Shown here: positions 1 through 7,476 of the stretch, one piece after another
Numbering within the stretch: the stretch's first letter is position 1
Layout of the letters: each line of letters starts with the position of its first letter
Assembly: GCA_037139415.1 (NCBI GenBank)
Contig: JBAXGN010000079.1
Span: forward strand, 1-33,277
Reading direction: 5' to 3'
DNA from: Verrucomicrobiota bacterium
Lineage (GTDB): Bacteria > Verrucomicrobiota > Verrucomicrobiia > Limisphaerales > Fontisphaeraceae
DNA length: 33,277 nt
Made by a program: the position numbers and the translations under genes
Notes under the pieces: generated by a model
Databases searched by the model: none
Told to the model about the DNA's origin: nothing
The model's input: only the letters and a program-made list of their open reading frames with translations

Positions 1-50
1 TGGGGTTCGAACTCGTTCCAACACCAACGGCTTCATCCGGAGTTTCTTAA
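1..50. repeat. Possible edge of a dispersed repeat interrupting the giant gene
   Basis: The last Ig-like domain reads normally to SSLILN and then continues as PLKKLRMKPLVLERVRTP on the minus strand, where the other domains have a DxGxY motif. From memory, MKPLVxERVRTP resembles the translation of a dispersed repeat often mis-annotated as short proteins in Pedosphaeraceae-type genomes. Only about 50 bases are visible, so this is tentative. Confidence 0.35.
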
Positions 51-3000
51 GAGGATTAAGGATGAGGGACGAATTGGTCGCAGCCAAGATGGCCGCGCCA
101 CCCTTGAACCACTGATACGCGAGTGGGGCCGTGCCGCCGGCCTGCACCGTAAGCGTAGCGGTGTCACCAGCCATCATGGTTAAATCCTGCGGTTGGCTGG
201 TGATGTAGGGTGGATCGGTGGTAAGCACCGTCAAGGTCGCCACCAGGCTGGTCGTACTCCCGGAGGCATTGGTGACCACCACCGTGTAATTACCTGCTTG
301 GGCACCTTGGACATTGGCCAGGGTCAACGTGGCATTGGTGGCACCCGATAACGTGCTGCCGTTAAACCGCCATTGGTAAAACAGTGGCTGTGCCCCGGCA
401 ACACCGACCGTAAATGCAGTGCTGCCGCCGGTATTAACGGTCTGCGATGGCGGATGGCTGGTGATGAAGGGCGGGGTGGCGGTCTCAATATCCAGGCTCC
501 ATCCCTCGGTGATGTACCCGCCATCCCCGGCGGAACTATCCAATACATAGAGCGACCATGTGCCGTTGGGGTCCTGCCCTTTCAAAGCCGCGAGCGTGGT
601 CGCGTAGGGGGCGGCGGGTGCCGGGGTGGTTAATGAACCTGTGGTGGTCGCTGTGGGCTTATAGATGCCGGAAGTGGGCACGTCGGGCACTGGGCCAGCG
701 GCAAAGTCATCAAAGGTCAAGTTGACTTGGCTCACGCCGCTATTGCCCGCTCCGGAAAGTAACAACACCTTCTGCCCACTTGGCGATACCAACAGCACCC
801 GCACATCCGACATATAGGTATGGGTAAACTTGCGTAACGTGACTTTCACCCGCTGGATGGAGCTGGCCAAGCTATTAACGGCGATAGTGGAGGGATACGG
901 GGTCGCAGTGGTATTATCGTTGATCGCGATCTGCGCGCTGTTGGTAAATCGTCCATTGGCCAACCCTGGATTGATGTACAACGTCGCTACCGCACTGGTG
1001 GCAGAACCATAGGCATTGGCTACTACGCACTGATAGCTCCCCATGTCGCTTAATCCGCAATTCACAATCTGTAATCCGAGATTGGTCGCGCCACTGATCA
1101 CTGACCACTGACCACTGATCACTGACTTATACCATTGGTAAGTAACCGGAGTCGTACCGCCAGCAGTTACGGAGAAGTTGGCGCTGCCACCCACAGGAGC
1201 GGTCACGTTCTGAGGCTGGTTGATCACATAGGGCGGCGACAAGACGGTCACTGTGGCCACCGCGCTGGTGGCCTTGGCATACGCATTGCTCACTACCACC
1301 CAATAATTGCCGGCATCGGATAAGGATAAAGGATTAAGGATTAAGGATGAATTGGTAGCGCCACTGATCACTGATGACTGATTACTGTTCACTGTCTTAA
1401 ACCACTGATAGTACAACGGCGGAGCGCCTTTGGCGGAGACGGTCAGGCTGCCGATGGCACCTACGAGTCCGGTAAGGCTCAGCGGCGATTGCACAATGGA
1501 CGGCCCTTGCAATACGGTGAGCGTCGCCACGCTGCTGGTGATGCTGCCGTATTGATTGGTGATGATCACCGAGTAAGTACCGATGTCCGACCACTGGATA
1601 TTGAACAGGAATAATGGATTGTTAAGAGCGTTGGGTAGGTTAGTCCCATTTTTCAACCATTGATAGCTCAGCGGGGCAGTGCCACCCATATTCACTGCAA
1701 AACTAGCATCGCCATATAGCAAGGCAGACCGACTTTGAGGTTGAATGTTGATATAAGGTGGCCCTAGCACTGTGATAACTGCCACCGCGCTAGTGGCGGC
1801 ACCATACGAGTTGGTGACCACCACATGATATTCGCCGGTCTGGGAAGTTTGCAGGTCGGCAAGCGGCAGGATGGAACTATTCGCGCCCAATAGGGCCGTC
1901 CCGTCTCTGTACCACTGATAATATAGGGGCAACGTGCCGCTGGCCCGTACCGTCAGGCTGGTTGCTGACCCGAATAGCGCCGTGAGGCCTTGCGGGTCCT
2001 GCTTGACACTGGCTGGGTCCACAATCGTCAAAGTTGTTATGGCACTGGCCACCGAACCCAAGTAATTACTGATCACCACGTAATAGTCCCCTTGGTCAAG
2101 TCGCTGAACATCGGTAAGCACCAACGGATTGCTGGTCACCCCAAGAATCAAACGACCATCTTTATACCATTGGAAAGAAAGTGGAGCTGTCCCGGACACC
2201 CCGATATCAATATTTACCGTTGAGCCAAGAATACCAACTTGATTTGGTAGCTGAGCTGTGATCACGGGTGGAGAAAGCACCGTTAAAACCGAGAGCTGGC
2301 TAGTCACGCTGCCAAACGCGTTGCTCACCACAGCGCAATAGATTCCCGCATCACTCCATTGAACATTGGTGATTGTGAATTGGCTATTCGTGGCAGAGGA
2401 CAATAGCGTACCGTCACGCAGCCAACTGTAATACAGCGGCAAAATGCTGGACGCCGTTACATTGAACCCCACCACTCCGCCGGCAGTTACCGCTTGATTG
2501 GTGGGTTGGGCTGACAAGGTAGGCGGCACCCATTCTCCGGACGGCAAGCCAACACTGATCACGTTTGCGTCATCAGAAATGTAAAGACGTCCCGCTGCGT
2601 CGCAGGCGATGCCTTGAGGTTGGTTGAAACGAGCGGTATTGCCAAGGCCATCCACGTGCGCAACCTGTCCTGCCCTTCCGCCGATGGTTGTCACCACCCC
2701 ACTCGCCGTCACCTTCCGGATCGTGTGGTTATAGGTATCCGTCACATAGACGTTACCCGCACTATCCACCGCTACGCCCATTGGATCATTAAACCGTGCC
2801 GCGCTCCCTGTCCCATTCGCACTGCCAGAAGTTCCCGCCAACCCCGCCAATGTCGTCACCACCCCGCCCGGTGTCACCTTCCGGATCGTATTGCCTTCAG
2901 AACCAAAACTCGCAACATAGACATTGCCCGCGCTGTCCACCGCCACACCAGACGGTAAATAAAATCGCGCTGCACTCCCCGTCCCGTCCACGCTGTCAGG

Positions 3001-4764
3001 ACTTCCCGCCAACCCCGCTAACGTTGTTACCACCCCGCCCGGTGTCACCTTTCGGATCGTGCTATTCATCGCATCCGCCACATAGACGTTTCCCGCGTTG
3101 TCCACCGCTACGCCTTCTGGTTCATTGAATCGAGCCGCACTCCCCGTTCCATTGCTAGTGCCTGAACTTCCCGCCAGTCCTGCCATGGTTGTCACCACTC
3201 CACTCGCCGTCACCTTCCGGATCGTGTGATTCATCTCATCCGCGACATAGACGTTGCCCGCACTATCCACTGCTACGCCCCTTGGAAAATAAAATCGTGC
3301 CGCGCTCCCCGTCCCATCGGCAGTGCCAGAACTTCTTGCCGACCCTGCCAATGTTGTCACCACCCCGCCCGCCATTACCTTCCGGATCGTGTAGTTCTGC
3401 CGATCCGCGACATAGACATTACCCGCGCTGTCCGCCGCCACACCGTTTGGACTCTTAAACCGAGCCGCGTTCCCCATCCCATCCGCGCTGCCAGAACTTC
3501 CATAATCCGCCCATCCTGCCAGGGTTGTCACCACCCCACCTGCCGTCACTTTCCGAATCGTGTGGCTCCCAGTATCCGCCACATATACATTGCCTGCGCT
3601 GTCCACCGCCACGCTTCTTGGATAATAAAACCGTGCCGCACTCCCTGTCCCGTTCGCGCTGCCAGAACTTCCCGCCAACCCCGCCAATGTGGTCACCACC
3701 TCACCGGCCGTCACTTTTCGAATCGTGTAGTTATAAGTATCCGCCACATAGACGTTGCCAGCGTTGTCCACCGCCACGCCGCTTGGTTGATTAAACCGCG
3801 CCGCGTTCCCTATCCCATCGTTAGTGCCAGAGCTTCCCGCCAACCCCACCAGCGTCGTCACGACCCCGGCAGGCGTCACCTTCCGAAGCGTGTGGTTATT
3901 CGAATCCGAGACATAGACGTTTCTCGCGCTGTCCACCGCCACGCCACTTGGATAATAAAACCGTGCCGCACTCCCTGTCCCGTTCGCGCTGCCAGAACTT
4001 CCCGCCAACCCCGCCAACGTCGTCACCACCCCACTCGCCGTCACTTTTCGAATTGTATAGTTCGACTGATCCGCCACATAGACGTTGCCCGCACTATCCA
4101 CCGCTACGCCCATTGGATCATTAAACCGTGCCGCGCTCCCTGTCCCATTCGCACTGCCAGAAGTTCCCGCCAACCCCGCCAACGTCGTCACTACCCCACC
4201 TGCCGTCACTTTCCGAATCGTGTGGTGTAAATCTGCCACATATACGTTGCCTGCGCTGTCCACCGCCACTCCTTCGGGAAAATAAAACCTCGCCGCGCTT
4301 CCCGTCCCATCCGCACTGCCATAATTTCCCGACAACCCCGCCAGCGTCGTCACCACCCCACCTGCCGTCACTTTCCGAATCGTGTGGTTAAGAGTATCCG
4401 CAACATATACGTTACCCGCGCTGTCCACAGCCACGCTGGTTGGATTATAGAACCGCGCAGCACTACCAGCTCCATCGACATTGCCGTATCCTCCCGGCAG
4501 TCCGGCCAGCGTGTAGAAATAATAGTCTTCATTCGGGTTGGCAATCGCCGCTTTGGTAAATGGCGTGAGCAGCCATGCCGCCAGCATGAAAGCGGTGAGA
4601 AACCGCCATATTTGTGGATGCCACCATTGCGGATTGCGGGTTTGGGATTGCGGAATCGCCACTTGTGGATTTCGGACGAAGGTAAAACCGGCGTGGTTGA
4701 AAAAGGCTGTCGGTGACGCACAAGGACTGCCAAGTACTCTGTAAAATTTTTTTGGACTAAACAT
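1..4764 (-). CDS. Giant exported NHL-repeat / Ig-like / P-domain protein, C-terminus beyond the window
   Basis: The reading frame from ATG at 4764 stays in one phase to base 1, giving at least 1588 residues. I checked the phase at about 4764, 1560, 1140, 468 and 3. A basic N-terminus of about 50 residues precedes a hydrophobic segment (FLTAFMLAAWLLTPFTKA, about residues 48-65), probably a signal peptide, so the true start may lie further in. Residues about 85-740 hold 12 NHL repeats of about 55 residues with the pattern GVAVDSAGNVYVADxxNHTIRKV, enough for two six-bladed propellers. Six Ig-like domains follow (about 745-1260; pattern YQWxKxG...LxxVQxSDxGxYxVVVxN). A P-domain as in proprotein convertases comes next (about 1265-1430; DPNGTWSLYVLD and GWSLDIETA), then two more Ig-like domains. 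Such architecture suggests a surface protein for binding, possibly of polysaccharide. No catalytic domain is visible. The function is unknown; the domain calls are firm. Confidence 0.85.
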   Translation of the reverse strand, partial: MFSPKKFYRVLGSPCASPTAFFNHAGFTFVRNPQVAIPQSQTRNPQWWHPQIWRFLTAFMLAAWLLTPFTKAAIANPNEDYYFYTLAGLPGGYGNVDGAGSAARFYNPTSVAVDSAGNVYVADTLNHTIRKVTAGGVVTTLAGLSGNYGSADGTGSAARFYFPEGVAVDSAGNVYVADLHHTIRKVTAGGVVTTLAGLAGTSGSANGTGSAARFNDPMGVAVDSAGNVYVADQSNYTIRKVTASGVVTTLAGLAGSSGSANGTGSAARFYYPSGVAVDSARNVYVSDSNNHTLRKVTPAGVVTTLVGLAGSSGTNDGIGNAARFNQPSGVAVDNAGNVYVADTYNYTIRKVTAGEVVTTLAGLAGSSGSANGTGSAARFYYPRSVAVDSAGNVYVADTGSHTIRKVTAGGVVTTLAGWADYGSSGSADGMGNAARFKSPNGVAADSAGNVYVADRQNYTIRKVMAGGVVTTLAGSARSSGTADGTGSAARFYFPRGVAVDSAGNVYVADEMNHTIRKVTASGVVTTMAGLAGSSGTSNGTGSAARFNEPEGVAVDNAGNVYVADAMNSTIRKVTPGGVVTTLAGLAGSPDSVDGTGSAARFYLPSGVAVDSAGNVYVASFGSEGNTIRKVTPGGVVTTLAGLAGTSGSANGTGSAARFNDPMGVAVDSAGNVYVTDTYNHTIRKVTASGVVTTIGGRAGQVAHVDGLGNTARFNQPQGIACDAAGRLYISDDANVISVGLPSGEWVPPTLSAQPTNQAVTAGGVVGFNVTASSILPLYYSWLRDGTLLSSATNSQFTITNVQWSDAGIYCAVVSNAFGSVTSQLSVLTVLSPPVITAQLPNQVGILGSTVNIDIGVSGTAPLSFQWYKDGRLILGVTSNPLVLTDVQRLDQGDYYVVISNYLGSVASAITTLTIVDPASVKQDPQGLTALFGSATSLTVRASGTLPLYYQWYRDGTALLGANSSILPLADLQTSQTGEYHVVVTNSYGAATSAVAVITVLGPPYINIQPQSRSALLYGDASFAVNMGGTAPLSYQWLKNGTNLPNALNNPLFLFNIQWSDIGTYSVIITNQYGSITSSVATLTVLQGPSIVQSPLSLTGLVGAIGSLTVSAKGAPPLYYQWFKTVNSNQSSVISGATNSSLILNPLSLSDAGNYWVVVSNAYAKATSAVATVTVLSPPYVINQPQNVTAPVGGSANFSVTAGGTTPVTYQWYKSVISGQWSVISGATNLGLQIVNCGLSDMGSYQCVVANAYGSATSAVATLYINPGLANGRFTNSAQIAINDNTTATPYPSTIAVNSLASSIQRVKVTLRKFTHTYMSDVRVLLVSPSGQKVLLLSGAGNSGVSQVNLTFDDFAAGPVPDVPTSGIYKPTATTTGSLTTPAPAAPYATTLAALKGQDPNGTWSLYVLDSSAGDGGYITEGWSLDIETATPPFITSHPPSQTVNTGGSTAFTVGVAGAQPLFYQWRFNGSTLSGATNATLTLANVQGAQAGNYTVVVTNASGSTTSLVATLTVLTTDPPYITSQPQDLTMMAGDTATLTVQAGGTAPLAYQWFKGGAAILAATNSSLILNPLKKLRMKPLVLERVRTP
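1093..1127. repeat. Low-complexity repeat word (CACTGATCACTGACCACTGA type) inside an Ig-like domain
   Basis: A run of iterated ACTGATC/ACTGACC words lies in phase within the giant surface-protein gene. On the minus strand it encodes the segment SVISGQWSVISG where other domains have a short loop such as NGTNLPN. Related words occur at 1373-1395, 4917-4940, 5431-5460 and 6487-6500. Confidence 0.75.
1318..1395. repeat. GGATTAAGGATTAAGGAT and CACTGATCACTGATGACTGA repeat words inside an Ig-like domain
   Basis: Bases 1318-1350 are a short tandem array of GGATTAA words and 1373-1395 are iterated TGATCAC/TGATGAC words. Both are translated in phase on the minus strand (SSLILNPLSLSDAG and NSNQSSVISGATN). 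The GGATTAAGGATGA word is also found at 53-65. Confidence 0.75.
2575..4510 (-). repeat. Twelve tandem coding repeats of about 165 nt (NHL blades)
   Basis: The motif encoding YVADxxNHTIRKV recurs at about 4400, 4237, 4075, 3910, 3745, 3580, 3410, 3245, 3079, 2915, 2741 and 2574, a period of 162-174 nt. Some non-adjacent units share long exact stretches. Bases 2756-2850 equal 4088-4182 over 95 nt, and 3618-3687 equal 3948-4017 over 70 nt. This points to recent unequal recombination or gene conversion. Confidence 0.9.
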
Positions 4765-4786
4765 GAGGGTGATTACTACCGGATAA

Positions 4787-5530
4787 TGGAAGAAATGTAA
4801 AGTCTTGAAAAATGGGAACCCAACATGGCAAAAAAATTGGAAACAACCATGCAGATAGCATTGACTGGCAAATGAGGAACCGCAGCCCCAGGAGAGCGCG
4901 TGGTGGAGTCAGCAGTGACCACTCATCAGTCATTGGTGAGCTAATTTTTGCACGTATTTGCACTTATTTGCACCACCTTTGGGTGCGCGTTAGATCGTTG
5001 AGGCGGAGCAGGAAGCGCGAATTGAACACCTGAGTAATTTGTACCACCAGAGCACCAGAAAGCACCGGAAACCACCAGCGAGCACCGAAAATGAAATGTT
5101 TGCAGAAAAATGAACCGGCATAAAAATGGGGAAACCGGAACATGGCAAAAATATTAGCTGGCATAAAAATTGGGAACCAATGCATGAAAACTTGAAACCT
5201 GAAACCTGAAACTTGAAATTGGGAACCCGATTATGCAGAAAAATAGGCGGGCAGAAAAATGGAGGGCCGGACATGGCAGATAAACAAATGCGGATTGCGG
5301 ATTTCGGAATGCGGAGTGATTTTGCAGAAAAACAGGGGAACCGGACATGGCAAAAATATTGCTACCAATTTTCTTTTGCAAAAACAGACCGGCAAATGGT
5401 TCGCAGGAGATGGAAGCTGAGAGGTAGTTATCAGTCATCAGTGACCAGTTATCAGTTATCAGGTCCGGGTCAATTTCGGTTCCAATTTTTCTGCCGGTAT
5501 ATTTTTCTGCTAAAGATTTAGGGGGGGGGA
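4787..5530. repeat. Gene-free mosaic of dispersed repeat words
   Basis: No convincing gene lies between the giant protein and the toxin-antitoxin pair. The stretch is built of recurring words. ATGGCAAAAAnATT and GGCAnAAAAATnGGGAACC words recur at about 4820, 5105, 5140, 5160, 5235, 5255 and 5345. TTTGCACnTA occurs three times at 4948-4976 and AGCACCnGAAA words run from 5047 to 5090. CCTGAAA words lie at 5195-5213, GCGGATTGCGGATTTCGG at 5290-5307 and CAGTTATCAGT-type words at 5431-5460. It ends in a run of nine G at 5521-5529. Open frames across it are by-products of the repeats. Confidence 0.75.
5351..5442. repeat. Left copy of a 92-nt direct repeat flanking the toxin-antitoxin pair
   Basis: This copy aligns without gaps to 6405-6496 at a constant offset of 1054, with 85 of 92 bases identical by hand alignment. 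The shared part includes ATTGCTACCAATTTTCTTTT and GCAAAAACA, then GGCAAATGGT, GCAGGAGAT and finally GTCATCAGT. Confidence 0.9.
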
Positions 5531-5598
5531 ATTCGGCAGCCGCTGACGTAAAATTCAGGGTTTGCTGGAGTTTCGATTTTTCCTTTAAAAACGCGGGC

Positions 5599-5626
5599 TT
5601 GCCAGCGAAGCTGCATGGGTTATAGT
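5599..5626 (+). promoter_or_regulatory. Putative sigma-70 promoter of the toxin-antitoxin pair
   Basis: TTGCCA at 5599-5604 and TATAGT at 5621-5626 are separated by 16 bases. The expected transcription start, about seven bases after the -10 box, falls on the GTG at 5633. That would make the antitoxin mRNA leaderless. This is read by eye only. Confidence 0.45.
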
Positions 5627-5632
5627 ACCACT

Positions 5633-5890
5633 GTGAGTATCGTTTTGGACATGCCCGAAGACTTTGCGCAGCGGTTGCAGACCCAGCGCGAGCAGGCCGA
5701 AGTGCAGTTGCACTTGGAACTGGCGGTGGCGCTGTACCGCGAAGGCAAGCTATCCATTGGACACGCGGCGAATATCGCTGGCTTAAGCGCACCGGCGTTT
5801 GAAGTCGTTCTGCGTCAGCGTCAGGTGCCAATGCCTTATACGTCAGCCGATCTCGAACACGATCTTGCGTATGCCCGCAGTGGTCGTTGA
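5633..5890 (+). CDS. UPF0175-family antitoxin
   Basis: An 85-residue protein with the UPF0175 (COG2886) pattern: an N-terminal beta strand and PEDF motif (SIVLDMPEDFAQRL), a helical LELAVALYREGKLSIGHAA segment, and a predicted helix-turn-helix-like part AANIAGLSAPAFEVVLRQR. Members of this family usually serve as DNA-binding antitoxins beside DUF3368 toxins. An in-phase ATG exists at 5615, but a good -10 box overlaps it. The family usually starts just before the beta strand, so the GTG at 5633 is preferred. Its end overlaps the toxin gene by 20 bases, as expected for a coupled toxin-antitoxin operon. Confidence 0.82.
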   Translation: MSIVLDMPEDFAQRLQTQREQAEVQLHLELAVALYREGKLSIGHAANIAGLSAPAFEVVLRQRQVPMPYTSADLEHDLAYARSGR

Positions 5891-6371
5891 CACTTCGGTA
5901 TTGATCACCTTGGCCGCCGGGGAACAATTCAATTTGTTGCGAGACTTCTATGGCCACATTTACATCCCCCCAGCGGTTTGGGATGAAGTGTCCGCTTCAA
6001 GCAGGCCCTTCGGTCTGCCCGAGGTGCGGCGGGCACGCGATGAGAATTGGCTGAGCCTCCGCCAACCCGTTTCACTGGAGGCTATTCGCGGATTGCCTTT
6101 TAATTTGCAACAGGGGGAGAGCGAGGCACTCGCCCTGGCTTTGGCATTGCCCAATGCCTTGCTGCTGGTGGACGACGCCCAAGGTCGCCGGGCAGCTCAC
6201 GCCTTGGGCCTGCACTACACCGGAACTTTGGGGGTATTGTTGCGTGCCAAAACCGAAACCCGCATTCCAGAGTTACGGCCGGTATTGGAACGGCTCAGAC
6301 AAAGAACCACCTTCTGGTTGAGCGATACGCTTTATGAGACCGTACTACGGAGTGTCGGGGAAACTCCGTGA
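5871..6371 (+). CDS. DUF3368-type PIN-like toxin
   Basis: A 166-residue protein starting at the ATG inside the antitoxin gene, where the sequence reads MPAVVVDTSVLITLA. Acidic residues typical of PIN-domain nucleases are present: D7 in VVDTS, E39 in VWDEV, E83/E85 in QGESEAL and D101/D102 in LLVDDAQGR. The region GLHYTGTLGVLLRAK is typical of DUF3368 (COG2405). The predicted role is an RNase toxin that cleaves cellular RNA when the antitoxin is lost; the target is not known. A longer reading from 5799 lies within the antitoxin gene and lacks support. All expected acidic residues are intact, so the toxin is probably functional. Confidence 0.82.
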   Translation: MPAVVVDTSVLITLAAGEQFNLLRDFYGHIYIPPAVWDEVSASSRPFGLPEVRRARDENWLSLRQPVSLEAIRGLPFNLQQGESEALALALALPNALLLVDDAQGRRAAHALGLHYTGTLGVLLRAKTETRIPELRPVLERLRQRTTFWLSDTLYETVLRSVGETP

Positions 6372-6404
6372 TGGAAAATACTCCATGGCAAAAAGATTAG
6401 CGGG

Positions 6405-6496
6405 CAAAAAAATTGCTACCAATTTTCTTTTGCAAAAACATACCGGCAAATGGTGCGCAGGAGATAGGAGCTGGGAGGTAGTTACCAGTCATCAGT
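6405..6496. repeat. Right copy of the 92-nt direct repeat
   Basis: This is the second copy of 5351-5442 in the same orientation. It starts 33 bases after the toxin stop codon, so the two copies bracket the whole toxin-antitoxin module. No transposase or inverted ends are visible at either copy. Confidence 0.9.
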
Positions 6497-6563
6497 TATA
6501 CAATTCCGCATTCCGCACTCCGCTGAGTTCCGTGTCCTCAGTGTTATTCGTGGTTAATTCACC

Positions 6564-6862
6564 TCAACCGCATTGCAGGATGACATTCGCCTGCTCAAAG
6601 CGGCGGGCTTTCAGATCCTCGAAGCGGATGCCGTAATAGAGCATCCCGGCGTCCCCCCACATCACGTCCAAATCGTTGTCTGAATCCACTTGGAACAGGA
6701 GACTCCATTCGCTTGCCTTCAGCGCTGCTGTTTCCCAAGTGCCGGGTTCGGTCCAATTGGTTTTCTGCTATCAATCTGTGATTCGAGTCCCTCCAAGTGG
6801 TACTTGGCGAGTAGTTCCTTGATTGGCGGGAACAGCATATAGGCGACAAAGGATTTTGGTTA
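6564..6862 (-). pseudogene. Remnant of a DUF1963 (YwqG-like) gene
   Basis: Two pieces in different frames resemble the two ends of a DUF1963 protein. Bases about 6862-6770 read FVAYMLFPPIKELLAKYHLE, like an N-terminal helix. Bases about 6760-6564 read WSLLFQVDSDN, then VMWGDAGMLYYGIR and ILQCG, ending in a TGA stop, like the family C-terminus. In the frame of the second piece, TGA and TAG codons lie just upstream. The middle of the protein, normally well over 100 residues, is missing. I read this as a gene lost by internal deletion and frameshift, next to the direct repeat that flanks the toxin-antitoxin pair. Confidence 0.65.
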
Positions 6863-6886
6863 AGCCGCACTAGCCCCTCATTTCAC

Positions 6887-6958
6887 TGTAGCCGTCGAGT
6901 GTCGCAAACGGACAATTACCGAAATTCCCAGGTCCGTCTCCTTACCTCGACGGCTACA
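6887..6958. repeat. 72-bp palindromic element with 13-bp inverted ends
   Basis: TGTAGCCGTCGAG at 6887-6899 is the exact reverse complement of CTCGACGGCTACA at 6946-6958. Inside it, ACGGAC (6908-6913) pairs with GTCCGT (6932-6937). The whole could fold into a long hairpin with an internal bulge. It has no T-tract, so it is not a classical terminator, and it lies just downstream of the small exported protein gene. It could be a REP- or MITE-like element. Confidence 0.6.
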
Positions 6959-6979
6959 CGGCTCTCTCCCATCGCGGGC

Positions 6980-7288
6980 TTACTTGTCCGCCAGGATCGT
7001 GATCTTTTTCGCGTTGCGGGCGTCGCCCTCTTTCACATATTCCACGCTCACTTTGGCGTCCACTTTGATGTCCGCCAGTTTTTTGGGCGTGTCGCCTTGG
7101 GCGATTTTGGTGTCGTCCTTGATGGTGAACGTCAGTTCCCGCGTCACCAGCACCACGATTTGTTTGCCGTCCACGTCCACTTTCTTGACCGTGCCGGTCT
7201 TGGTTTGCGCTTCGGCCGCACTGGTTGATACTGCCGAGAGACCCAGCACCAACAGGCTCATAACCACCGCGATAATAGTTTTCTTCAT
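6980..7288 (-). CDS. Small exported protein, function unknown
   Basis: A 102-residue protein with a clear signal peptide (KK followed by IIAVVMSLLVLGLSAV, likely cut after the STSAAEA region) and a mature part of about 75 residues. The mature part is rich in beta strands and lysine: TKTGTVKKVDVDGKQIVVLV, TFTIKDDTKI, KVSVEYVKEGDARNAKKI. The pattern fits a small beta-barrel fold as in DUF5666-like exported proteins, but I cannot assign a family firmly. The start is supported by GAAAGGT about eight bases upstream, one of the few clear ribosome binding sites in the window, and by a promoter at 7305-7332. It is transcribed alone. Confidence 0.75.
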   Translation of the reverse strand: MKKTIIAVVMSLLVLGLSAVSTSAAEAQTKTGTVKKVDVDGKQIVVLVTRELTFTIKDDTKIAQGDTPKKLADIKVDAKVSVEYVKEGDARNAKKITILADK

Positions 7289-7304
7289 TTAATTACCTTT
7301 CACT

Positions 7305-7332
7305 GTATTATTATTTTGTTACGTGCAAGCAA
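7305..7332 (-). promoter_or_regulatory. Putative promoter of the small exported protein
   Basis: On the minus strand TTGCTT (7332-7327) and TAATAC (7310-7305) are 16 bases apart. The AT-rich stretch ends 17 bases before the ATG at 7288, leaving room for the GAAAGGT ribosome binding site. Confidence 0.45.
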
Positions 7333-7476
7333 TTCGCCGCACCTATATTTGGGACATGGCTACCTTAGCGGCCCACTCCCGGAAGTCACGCATAAAAACA
7401 TCAAGCGCGTAGCCGCCGCCGTCAAGTCGGCGCATATATTCGTAACGCACCAGAGATCGTGATGCATCCCCGACGC

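Noticed and set aside
3226-4230. 334-codon plus-strand open frame and similar long frames across 2600-4400
   Set aside because: They are antisense to the NHL repeat gene. Their His/Pro/Arg-rich translations repeat with the same 165-nt period.
2575-4510. Regular repeats of about 165 nt considered as a CRISPR or minisatellite array
   Set aside because: The period encodes NHL blades in one open frame; there are no constant short repeats with unique spacers.
5154-5957. 267-codon minus-strand open frame
   Set aside because: It is built from the dispersed repeat words and antisense of the antitoxin gene; no domain or sensible composition.
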